Source: Haloechinothrix halophila YIM 93223
GTDB taxonomy: Bacteria; Actinomycetota; Actinomycetes; Mycobacteriales; Pseudonocardiaceae
Direction of reading: 5' to 3'
DNA length: 64,000 nt
Assembly (NCBI RefSeq): GCF_000504245.1
Contig: NZ_KI632509.1
Coordinates: forward strand, 124,001-188,000
The position numbers and the translations under genes were made by a program. Position 1 is the stretch's first letter. Each line of letters begins with the position of its first letter. The notes beneath the pieces were generated by a model that was not told where the DNA came from, made no database searches, and was given only the letters and a program-made list of their open reading frames with translations. This document shows positions 17,362 through 24,351 of this stretch, one piece after another.

Positions 17362-18599
17362 ACTACGACCTCGCTGCCGCGACTAGCGAAGCACCTCCGA
17401 CCGGGGAACCGTTCCCCGTTCCCCCACCCCCTGTGTCGGGAACGGGGAACATTAGCAATGCGAACGTTCCCTGTTCCCCCACACATAGGGAGGGGAACGG
17501 GGAACAGCCTCTCTACGTCGACGTGGCCGCACTGCTCGACGGTGGGCTACCCGACCCTCCCGAGCCGGTGCTGCTGTACCGCGACGACGGGGTTGCACTG
17601 TTCTACGCAGGACAGGTCAACCTCATCTTCGGCGATCCCGAGTCGGGAAAGACGATGGTGGCGCAAGCCGCCGCCAACGAAGCCCTCAAGGCGGGCCGTC
17701 GCGTACTGTTTGTCGACCTCGACCACAACGGCGCCGATGCCACCGTGTACCGGTTCCTCGATATGGGCGCGCCCGAATCGGCGCTACGTGACCCGGGTCT
17801 GTTCCGCTACGTCGAGCCCGACGACAAGGCGCACCTCGCCGCCGTGGTCGCCGACGCGAAGGAATGGCGACCAGCCGTCGCTGTGGTCGACTCCGTGGGC
17901 GAGCTGCTGCCGATGTTGCGGCTCTCCAGCAACTCGCCGGACGACTTCACCATCGCGCACAGCGCGGTACTAAAGCCGCTGGCGCTATCCGGGGCATCCG
18001 TCCTCGCCGTCGACCACCTGCCGAAGAACAGCGAGACCCGAGCATCCGGACCCACCGGCACGACGGCGAAGCGACGCGCCATCGGCGGCGTGGCGCTGCG
18101 GATCACGGTCAACGAACCGTTCGCACCGGGGCGGCAGGGTTCGGCATTTCTGAGTCTGAACAAGGACCGACACGCCGGTCTACGCCGCCATTGTCCCGCC
18201 GAGGGGAGGGAACCGTCTGCCGGACTGTTCCTCCTCGACAGCCGTGGCCACGAGATCACCTACTCGATCCGGCCTCCGCAGCTCGGCGACGCTGCCCGGG
18301 CGATCGGCGTCAGTGACAGCGACCTCGACGCGATCGACCAGCTCGACCCGCCGCCGACATCGGTGCGTGACGTCAAGACGCGGCTGCGGTGGCGCTCGGA
18401 ACGTGCCGCCGACGTCTTGCGCGCCTGGCGGGAGCGTTCCCGCGCCGTATCCGGGGAACAGGGAACACGCACAGCTTCGGACACTCGGACGCTTCGGACA
18501 GGAAACTGCCAGGGCTGCGAAGAGTACCGGCCCATCAACCCCAACACGCGGCTGTGCGCGGACTGCGCGAGCGACAACGAACTGGAGGGGCGGCCATGA
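17358..18599 (+). CDS. RepA-like AAA/RecA-fold ATPase
   Basis: A 413-residue protein resembling the AAA_25/RepA hexameric helicase-like ATPases of plasmids and integrative elements. Walker A is GDPESGKT (about residues 92-99), a second strand FVDLDHNG follows, and Walker B is AVAVVDSVGELLP (about 173-186), then AVDHLPKNSETR. Residues 15-55 are low-complexity and are encoded by the repeat array at 17403-17505. The C-terminus carries a zinc ribbon: CQGC and CADC near 383-402. It probably drives replication of the excised island (inference); no primase gene is beside it. Confidence 0.82.
   Translation: MNYDLAAATSEAPPTGEPFPVPPPPVSGTGNISNANVPCSPTHREGNGEQPLYVDVAALLDGGLPDPPEPVLLYRDDGVALFYAGQVNLIFGDPESGKTMVAQAAANEALKAGRRVLFVDLDHNGADATVYRFLDMGAPESALRDPGLFRYVEPDDKAHLAAVVADAKEWRPAVAVVDSVGELLPMLRLSSNSPDDFTIAHSAVLKPLALSGASVLAVDHLPKNSETRASGPTGTTAKRRAIGGVALRITVNEPFAPGRQGSAFLSLNKDRHAGLRRHCPAEGREPSAGLFLLDSRGHEITYSIRPPQLGDAARAIGVSDSDLDAIDQLDPPPTSVRDVKTRLRWRSERAADVLRAWRERSRAVSGEQGTRTASDTRTLRTGNCQGCEEYRPINPNTRLCADCASDNELEGRP
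17403..17505. repeat. Alternating GTTCCCC / GGGGAAC iteron array
   Basis: Four tandem pairs: GTTCCCCGTTCCCC (17411-17424), GGGAACGGGGAAC (17438-17450), GTTCCCTGTTCCCC (17466-17479) and GGGGAACGGGGAAC (17492-17505), alternating in orientation with starts 27, 28 and 26 bp apart; a single GGGGAAC stands at 17403. A further pair, GGGGAACAGGGAAC, lies at 18452-18465. All are inside the repA-like gene. Candidate replication origin or autoregulatory site. Confidence 0.85.
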
Positions 18600-18796
18600 G
18601 CTACCTCGCCCCCTGCGCCGGTGGCTGTGACCGCTGGCTCCCCGCCCGCAGTCCACGGCCAGTGCGGCAGACCTGCTCCGCCTGCGCACCACGGGCTGGA
18701 GGACACCGCCGGTGCGTGGAGTGTGGCGCTCGGCTCGCCTCGGACCGGTACCCGCGCTGCCGACCGTGCTGGACCGCGTGGAGGCGGTTCGCATGA
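18596..18796 (+). CDS. Cysteine-rich zinc-ribbon protein
   Basis: A 66-residue protein beginning MSYLAPCAGGCDRWLPA, with four cysteine pairs (CAGGC, CSAC, CVEC, CRPC), enough for two zinc sites. Start overlaps the repA-like stop as ATGA, and its own stop overlaps the next ATG. Likely a small nucleic-acid or protein-binding accessory of the replication module (inference). Confidence 0.75.
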   Translation: MSYLAPCAGGCDRWLPARSPRPVRQTCSACAPRAGGHRRCVECGARLASDRYPRCRPCWTAWRRFA

Positions 18797-19158
18797 TCAC
18801 GCAACGGCCGGACGGCACCACCACACTCCACGACCCGGACGACTCTGCCCGCCCACGTCGCCGCTCCGGCGCTTTCCGGACTCGACCCAACACACCACAC
18901 TCGGCTCGTTCTTCCGACGCGACTATGGCGATCTCCGTGCCGAACGCCCATTCGATCACGACTGCACGATGTCTCGACCCCGGATGCGGCTGGACTGCCC
19001 GTGGAGAATGGGCAGACACGGACAGGGAAGCGGAGCGCCACACACGCCGGGAATCGCATTCAACCACCTGCGGAACACGTTTCTGTCATGGACAGAATCA
19101 CGACTGCACAGTGGCGACTGAAAAGCCGCTGAGCTGCGGCAATGACCATTATCAGTAG
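18793..19158 (+). CDS. Cys/His-containing hypothetical protein
   Basis: A 121-residue protein starting at ATG 18793, which overlaps the preceding stop and has GGAGGCG upstream. It contains CLDPGCGW, later TTCGTRFCHG, and several His residues, so metal binding is possible. The pattern CxxxCGWxA, then a run of charged residues and H, is often seen in small actinophage proteins. Function unknown. Confidence 0.65.
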   Translation: MITQRPDGTTTLHDPDDSARPRRRSGAFRTRPNTPHSARSSDATMAISVPNAHSITTARCLDPGCGWTARGEWADTDREAERHTRRESHSTTCGTRFCHGQNHDCTVATEKPLSCGNDHYQ

Positions 19159-19313
19159 TCAAAGTGACCATTGGAATTCTTCATTCCACTACCTACCGAT
19201 CCGCCTACCACCACATTCGCAGGACAATTTACAAAAATCTCACAGCATATCTTCCATTAGCGGCGCTAACGACTAAGCTGAAAAGAAAAACCCCCATCCA
19301 AAAGGAGCCCATC
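19159..19313. other. AT-rich intergenic segment
   Basis: This stretch is distinctly richer in A and T than the rest of the island and includes an ACTACCTACC motif at 19188-19197 that is shared with the 82-bp repeats. It probably holds the promoter of the following gene group. No gene is seen in it. Confidence 0.4.
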
Positions 19314-19501
19314 ATGTCCGCACGCCCGCCCGCAGCGAGAACACCTGCTGCGAGTTCCCGTACCCGTCGATCGTCGACCCGAGCGAATGCCGCCGGTGCG
19401 GCCAGCCGTTCGACGCCAAGAAGCGCGAGACCGTCCACGAGCTAGCCAAGAAACTCCGGCCGGGCGTCGTGCTGCACGACCGGGCGCACCGGACGATCTG
19501 A
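19314..19501 (+). pseudogene. Frameshifted small zinc-ribbon gene
   Basis: ATG at 19314-19316 has an excellent AAGGAG site, but its frame soon turns into low-complexity Arg/Ala/Ser. The protein-like frame is the -1 frame, giving NTCCEFPYPSIVDPSECRRC and then GQPFDAKKRE up to TGA at 19499-19501; that frame has no start codon of its own. A single-base deletion within GCACGCCCGCCCGC, a sequencing error, or a programmed -1 shift would explain this. About 60 residues, with CC and CRRC as likely metal ligands. Confidence 0.55.
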
Positions 19502-19534
19502 TCTTCCCCACTCAACCCCAAAAGGAGCCCCACG

Positions 19535-19963
19535 ATGAGTACGCAGTACGCGGAGCACGTCAACCCCAACACCTTCTCCGTGATCTTCGACGGCGCGCGG
19601 TACGACGCCAACTGCTCGACCGATCTCGGCAAGCTGTTCATCACAACCGCGACCGACGCCAACATGGCCCGGTCGCAGCTGCTCGACACGCTCCGGCAGG
19701 TCGCGACCGTGGCCAGCCAGCGCCTGGAGAGCCTAGAAGGCGGCTGGGACACCGGTACCCAGCCACTCCAGGGATACGAGCGGGACATTAACGAGAAGGC
19801 CGCCCGCTACGAGCTGCTCGCCAAGCAGGTCCGGCGACTCGCCAAGATCGCCGGTATCGAACCGGTGACCGACGAGGACAAGCGCGACCGTCAGGAGCGG
19901 ATGGACCACGCGGTCACGACCGACGTCTACCGCACCGAGTACATCGAAGAGTCCGGGGAGTGA
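19535..19963 (+). CDS. Hypothetical protein
   Basis: A 142-residue protein (MSTQYAEHVNPNTFSVIFDG), preceded by AAGGAG, the same leader type as the frameshifted gene just upstream. The middle and C-terminal parts are helical and strongly charged; no catalytic motif is evident. Its stop overlaps the next start. Not recognised. Confidence 0.7.
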   Translation: MSTQYAEHVNPNTFSVIFDGARYDANCSTDLGKLFITTATDANMARSQLLDTLRQVATVASQRLESLEGGWDTGTQPLQGYERDINEKAARYELLAKQVRRLAKIAGIEPVTDEDKRDRQERMDHAVTTDVYRTEYIEESGE

Positions 19964-20415
19964 TCGCCGTGGACACGATGCTCGACATCAACTGGCGAGA
20001 TGACTGCCTGTACGGCGTCGCGCGCCTTCGTCAGCAGGACGAGCTGGACGGCCGAGTTCGCGAGAACCTCACGGGCCACTTCCGGTTCGCCTACGAGCGC
20101 GGGCGGAAGGCCGGTCTTGAACGCAAGGCTGGCCGACCGCTGCGGTACACGCTCGGCGCCTACGGCTACGGGCAGTGCCCGCTCGCGGAATGCGAACGGA
20201 TCGCCGACGACGACCGCCCTCACGACCCGTCGATGCCGATGGATTGGCCGTGGTGGGACACCGTGATCTCGATTTGGAACCTCGGCCGCGACGACGCACT
20301 GCGCGGCCGCCGCCGTGGCGACGGCCTTCTCGACCGGCTGTGGTTCGAGTACAGCGGCGAGCAGCGGGGACGCCAGTACGCCCACCTGACCGTGTTCAAC
20401 GGCGGGCGCAAGTAG
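19960..20415 (+). CDS. Hypothetical protein
   Basis: A 151-residue protein rich in Arg, Asp and Trp (for example MDWPWWDTVISIWNLGRDDA). GTG at 19960 overlaps the preceding stop, but GTG 19969 or ATG 19978 could also serve. A hairpin follows the gene. No known family. Confidence 0.65.
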   Translation: MIAVDTMLDINWRDDCLYGVARLRQQDELDGRVRENLTGHFRFAYERGRKAGLERKAGRPLRYTLGAYGYGQCPLAECERIADDDRPHDPSMPMDWPWWDTVISIWNLGRDDALRGRRRGDGLLDRLWFEYSGEQRGRQYAHLTVFNGGRK

Positions 20416-20421
20416 AAGAGC

Positions 20422-20455
20422 GGCTCCGGCCGGTGTGTCTGCACCGACCGGAGCC
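20422..20455 (+). terminator. Hairpin between island genes
   Basis: GGCTCCGGCCGGTG pairs with CACCGACCGGAGCC (one mismatch) across a short loop. Likely a terminator or attenuator after the gene ending at 20415; transcription may continue at a lower level to the int group. Confidence 0.5.
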
Positions 20456-20480
20456 TTGATCGGCTGGAAGGAGCCGACCC

Positions 20481-20666
20481 ATGAAACACGATCCCACAAC
20501 CCGCGACCCGGCAGCCGAGGCGCTGGCGAACCTGCTGCTGAGCGCGTACGAACGCCACGACGCGCTGATCGAACGCATCGGCCACCTGATCGGCCAACAC
20601 CGCGCCGACGGCTTTGTGCCCGTCGAGGAGCTGCGCACGGCGCTAGACGGCGGTGAGCAGCGATGA
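20481..20666 (+). CDS. Small helical protein
   Basis: A 61-residue, mostly helical protein (AYERHDALIERIGHLIGQH). The ATG has GGAAGGAG eight bases upstream. Its stop overlaps the start of the next gene. Function unknown. Confidence 0.65.
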   Translation: MKHDPTTRDPAAEALANLLLSAYERHDALIERIGHLIGQHRADGFVPVEELRTALDGGEQR

Positions 20667-20914
20667 AGCGCGAGCAAGACGATCTTGAGCTGGGCCGAGA
20701 GCTGGTATCCGAGGCCCGACGGCTGCTGAGCGAGGTCGAGGGTCTCGTTGCCAACATCCGCGAAGCCAAGCAGGAGTTCGAGACCGCGCTGGACGACGCC
20801 TACGCCCTGGGTCGTGCCGACGCGCTGATCGGTGCCTCCGCCCCGAGGCCGTCCGCCCGCGACCGCGCCCGAGCCCTCGGCTGGCGCATCAACGAGGAGG
20901 CCCGCGATGAGTAG
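20663..20914 (+). CDS. Small coiled-coil protein
   Basis: An 83-residue protein whose residues about 5-50 form a long acidic amphipathic helix (ELVSEARRLLSEVEGLVANI). ATGA overlaps with both neighbours point to coupled translation. Not recognised. Confidence 0.65.
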   Translation: MKREQDDLELGRELVSEARRLLSEVEGLVANIREAKQEFETALDDAYALGRADALIGASAPRPSARDRARALGWRINEEARDE

Positions 20915-21116
20915 CCCTAGCGATCACGCCCGGCAGTGCCTCTCCGCACGCGCCGTGCGGAACGCCCTCCACGGCCCCGACGTGCCCTCAACGGCACCGG
21001 TGCTGGTCCTCGGCGCCGGGCAGCAGCTCACGGCCGTCACAGAGATCTTCACCGAGCCGGACGGCACCGGCGGCACCCGTGTCGTGCTGGTCTGCGAGGT
21101 GAGCGGTCATGGTTGA
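20907..21116 (+). CDS. Small hypothetical protein
   Basis: A 69-residue protein starting at ATG 20907, with GAGGAGG seven bases upstream inside the previous gene. The second half alternates hydrophobic residues in a beta-like pattern (VLVLGAGQQLTAVTEIF). The last bases overlap the DUF488 gene. Confidence 0.6.
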   Translation: MSSPSDHARQCLSARAVRNALHGPDVPSTAPVLVLGAGQQLTAVTEIFTEPDGTGGTRVVLVCEVSGHG

Positions 21117-21582
21117 GCTGTTCACCTGTTCGCACTATCGATTCGCGTCGGCCATGGGCCAGCCGGTCAGGATCAGCCTGATGCTGCCGCGCTGGCGGCC
21201 GGAGGCCCGTGACTGGCCGGTGTGCTGGACGCTGTGCGTGCGCTGGCGGTACTTCAACGCGGACGACTGGGAGCAGCAGTACCTGGCGCAGCTCGACCGC
21301 TACGGCGTAGCGGCCATCCGGAGCGAGCTGGAAGGCATCGCGGCCGAGCACGACACCACCCAGCTCGTACTGCTGTGCTTCGAACGGCAGATCGACCCGC
21401 ACGGTTGCCATCGCCGCACGTTCGCCCGCTGGTGGTGGCGACACACCCGCGAGTCGGTACCTGAGCTAGACCCGGCACCGCATACACCGCTGGGCGAGCG
21501 CTGGGCTACCGACCAGCTCACCCAAACCGGACCCGGGCAGTACGAGGTTTCGTCAGTCGAAGAACCCACCGAGGAGGAGTGA
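21109..21582 (+). CDS. DUF488-like protein
   Basis: A 157-residue protein with features of the DUF488 family: an N-terminal TCSHYRF segment and the signature LLCFERQIDPHGCHRRTFA, in which Cys, Glu and the C-H-R triad are conserved in that family. The function of DUF488 is not established. It sits directly before, and overlaps, the integrase gene, a placement I also associate with actinobacterial mobile elements. The Trp-rich stretch FARWWWRH is unusual. Confidence 0.75.
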   Translation: MVELFTCSHYRFASAMGQPVRISLMLPRWRPEARDWPVCWTLCVRWRYFNADDWEQQYLAQLDRYGVAAIRSELEGIAAEHDTTQLVLLCFERQIDPHGCHRRTFARWWWRHTRESVPELDPAPHTPLGERWATDQLTQTGPGQYEVSSVEEPTEEE

Positions 21583-22796
21583 TGGCGAAGAGAGTCAAGA
21601 CAAGCACACCAGGAATCTGGCGGATCGAGCACGACGACGGCCAGGTCACATACCGCGCCGTCGTGGACGCCGGTCCAGGCCCGGACCCGAAGACCGGCAC
21701 GTGGAAGAAGCGCCGCCAGATATTCATCACGCGTCGCCGGTTCAAGGACGTGAAGGCCGAGCGGGACAAGATCAATGCACGGCGAGAAGAGTCGACGCAC
21801 CGGCAGCTCGACCTGCCGAAGCGGATCACCGTTCAGGAGGCCGTCGAGGCTTGGCTGGCATCACGCCGCGTCGGCAAACGCGGAAAGCCCTTGTCGGAGG
21901 AGACACGACGGCTGTACCGGAACTGCGCCACGCACGTCATCGACTTCATGGGCGGCGAGCTGGTGCAGAACATCACCGAGGAGCACGTCGAGGCGCTGCG
22001 GGACGGCATGGAGTCCGGTCAGCTACGCCGGATCGGTCAACCCGGCCAGCCCATGTCGGCCGGGGCCATACGCCTCACCATCCGGACGGTGCTCGGCGGC
22101 ACTCTAGCCCAGCTGGTGAAGCGCAGGCAGCTGCAGCGCAACCCGGTCGACAACGTCGAACTGCCCGCGCTCCCGGAGCGGGACCAGTATCGGGGGTGGA
22201 CCGTCGACGAAGTCGTCACGTTCCTGCGCCATGTCCGAGGTCATCGGCTGCACGCGCTGTTCCTGCTCAGCACTCTCGGGATGCGGCGCGGCGAGGTCTT
22301 GGCGCTCACGTGGGCGAATATCGACCTCGACGGCGGCAGGCTGTCGATCCCCCAAGGGAAGACCGAGAACGCTGTTCGCAACCTGCCGATACCACCACTG
22401 GTTGTCGACGCGCTGCGGTCTCACCGCGACCTGCTGCGTGCGGAGGCGAGTCTCGCCGAGGACGCGTACAGCGACTCGGGTTTTCTGGCCGTGGACGAAC
22501 TCGGCCGCCCGCTCTCGTCGCGTTGGTACTCGGACGAGTTTCACAGGGTGTCGCACGCTGCCGGGCTGCGACGTATCCGCCTGCACGACCTCCGGCACAC
22601 GGCGGGAACGCTCATGCGGCAGAAACTCGGCCTACATCCTGAGGTAATCGCGAAGTGGCTTGGCCACGCACGTGGCAGTATCTCGATGAAGCTGTACGTT
22701 GACGATCCTCGGGAGGAGGCGCTGCATGACGCGGCGGAGCGTTTCGGGACGCTGCTGTCCCCGCCTGCAGAGCCTCCCTCTGTGGCCCCAGGGTGA
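21579..22796 (+). CDS. Tyrosine site-specific recombinase (integrase)
   Basis: A 405-residue phage-type integrase. N-terminal residues form an AP2-like arm-binding domain (TYRAVVDAGPGPDPKTG, then KKRRQIFITRRRF), followed by a SAM-like core-binding domain near 85-175. The catalytic domain holds Arg in TLGMRRGEVLAL (about 235), HDLRHTAG (His about 336, Arg about 339), LGHARG (His about 361) and Tyr in KLYVDD (about 373), all present, so it should be active. It is the last gene of the island, 91 bp before eccD; its att site should be near the stop codon. Confidence 0.95.
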   Translation: MMAKRVKTSTPGIWRIEHDDGQVTYRAVVDAGPGPDPKTGTWKKRRQIFITRRRFKDVKAERDKINARREESTHRQLDLPKRITVQEAVEAWLASRRVGKRGKPLSEETRRLYRNCATHVIDFMGGELVQNITEEHVEALRDGMESGQLRRIGQPGQPMSAGAIRLTIRTVLGGTLAQLVKRRQLQRNPVDNVELPALPERDQYRGWTVDEVVTFLRHVRGHRLHALFLLSTLGMRRGEVLALTWANIDLDGGRLSIPQGKTENAVRNLPIPPLVVDALRSHRDLLRAEASLAEDAYSDSGFLAVDELGRPLSSRWYSDEFHRVSHAAGLRRIRLHDLRHTAGTLMRQKLGLHPEVIAKWLGHARGSISMKLYVDDPREEALHDAAERFGTLLSPPAEPPSVAPG

Positions 22797-22887
22797 GATT
22801 TGGGCCTTAGAAGGGGTCCTCACCTCGGAATCTCTCTTTATTCGATATAAACACCCTGGCAGTCTTTCTAGGTAGGGGGCAGTTCAG

Positions 22888-24291
22888 GTGGCTACGAGCA
22901 CCACGGTTTTCAGCCGAGTGACGGTTGTGGCGCCACGCACGAGAATCGACGTCGCGCTGCCAGCCGACGTCGCGGTGGCGGACATCCTGCCGCTCGTGGT
23001 CGAGATGGCCAATGAGCGCAGCGCGGACGGCGGGTCGTCGCACGGCGGGTGGGTGCTCGCCAAGCTGGGCGATGCCCCGCTCGACCCGAGCCGGACGCTC
23101 GCGTCGCTCGGCGTCGTCGATGGGGACCTGCTACAGCTGCGCAAGCGCAACGAGAACCCTCCGCCACCGCTGTTCGACGACGTCGTCGACGCCATCGCCG
23201 AGGCGAAACCGGACAACTTCCGCCCGTGGACGCCGGAGACCGCCAAGCGGGCAGGGCACATCGCGGGCGGGCTCGCGCTGGCCGTCGCGGCGGTCGCGCT
23301 GTTCATGGGCGGCACACTGTGGGGCGGCAGCGGCCTCACCGCGGCCATCGTCGGGGGCATCGGCGCGATCGGCGCCGTCGCGCTCGGCGCCGTGCTCGCC
23401 CAGGCGTACAACGACCCGGAGACCGGGGTCGTCGTCGCGGCGACCGGCGGGCTACCGCTAGCGTTCGTGAGCGGGTTCTACACCGTCCCCGGGGTGTCCA
23501 TGACGGCGAACCTGCTGCTCGGCAGCGTATGGGTGGTCATCGTGGCCGCCGCGTCGATCATGCTCATCGGGCACGGCATTTCGGCGTTCATCGCGGCCGC
23601 CACGGCGGGCACGCTCGGCGCGGTCACGTTCCTGTTCGCGCTGTTCATCGACCAGCCACCAGCCGGGTTCGCCTCGGCAGCGGCAGCGGTCTCCCTCGGC
23701 CTGATCTCAGCGCTGCCGCGCGCGACGCTCCTGCTCGCGAAGCTGCCGTCGCCTGTTGTGCCGAGCAGCGCGGAAGAACTCAAACAGGACAGCGCGTTCC
23801 CCGACTTCGGCATCATCGAACGCCGCACAACCGTCGCGCACCAGTACATGACCGGCCTGCTGGTCGGCTGCGGCGCGATCGTGGCGATCTCGGCGGTGAT
23901 CGCGTCGTCGTCAGCGACGTGGTACGGCATCGCGCTCGCCGTCGCCGCGACGCTCGCCCTGCTGCTGCGCGCCCGCACCTACGCCAACGGCAGCCAGGCC
24001 ATCGCGCTGCTGACCATGGGTGTGCTCGCCAGCGCGGGCATCATGATCGGCTGGACGATGACCGCGGACTGGTCGACCCGACTGATCTGGATCTTCACCA
24101 TCCTGATCGTGATGGCTGCGGGTGCGCTCGTCGTCGGGGTGATCTTCCCGCACCAGCGGTTCTCGCCGCCGCTGCGGCGCACTGTCGAGATCATCGAGGC
24201 CATCTGCATCGCCGTCGTGCTGCCGCTGGCGCTTGGCGTGCTCGGGCTGTACTCCGAGCTGCGGTCGGTCGGCTCGAGCATTCTGGGCTGA
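22888..24291 (+). CDS. eccD: ESX-4 membrane channel component EccD
   Basis: Multi-spanning core of the type VII secretion membrane complex. The first 85 or so residues form the YukD ubiquitin-like domain (FSRVTVVAPRTRIDVALPAD), exposed to the cytoplasm; about eleven hydrophobic helices follow between residues about 130 and 460, for a total of 467 residues. A GTG start is used, with only 91 bp separating it from the integrase; this short region contains an AT-rich stretch (TTATTCGATATAAAC) that may supply its promoter. Confidence 0.95.
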   Translation: MATSTTVFSRVTVVAPRTRIDVALPADVAVADILPLVVEMANERSADGGSSHGGWVLAKLGDAPLDPSRTLASLGVVDGDLLQLRKRNENPPPPLFDDVVDAIAEAKPDNFRPWTPETAKRAGHIAGGLALAVAAVALFMGGTLWGGSGLTAAIVGGIGAIGAVALGAVLAQAYNDPETGVVVAATGGLPLAFVSGFYTVPGVSMTANLLLGSVWVVIVAAASIMLIGHGISAFIAAATAGTLGAVTFLFALFIDQPPAGFASAAAAVSLGLISALPRATLLLAKLPSPVVPSSAEELKQDSAFPDFGIIERRTTVAHQYMTGLLVGCGAIVAISAVIASSSATWYGIALAVAATLALLLRARTYANGSQAIALLTMGVLASAGIMIGWTMTADWSTRLIWIFTILIVMAAGALVVGVIFPHQRFSPPLRRTVEIIEAICIAVVLPLALGVLGLYSELRSVGSSILG

Positions 24292-24351
24292 CCTGCCCAC
24301 ACCGGCCGGTAGGGTCGTGCCGTTCACGGATCGTCGCTGAGGGGATGTCGA

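Larger units (their letters stand above)
9482..22847. mobile_element. Integrative island inside the ESX-4 locus (boundaries approximate)
   Basis: About 13.4 kb between the divergent eccC and eccD genes, which are neighbours in related ESX-4 loci. It carries a tyrosine integrase at its right end, excisionase-type HTH proteins, XRE regulators, a RepA-like ATPase, many overlapping small genes and a tape-measure-like gene. Left and right limits are inferred: the sequence TTCGATAT occurs at 9474-9481 and again at 22840-22847, beside each ESX flank, and might be the att core, but 8 bp can match by chance. No tRNA gene is at either end. No TraB/FtsK transfer gene, capsid, portal or terminase was seen. 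Confidence 0.7.

Noticed and set aside
17403..17505. CRISPR-like array
   Set aside because: Units are 7-14 bp and alternate in direction, with no spacers of constant length and no cas genes.
22797..22887. tRNA gene as integration site
   Set aside because: No cloverleaf or tRNA 3' end could be found at either island end.
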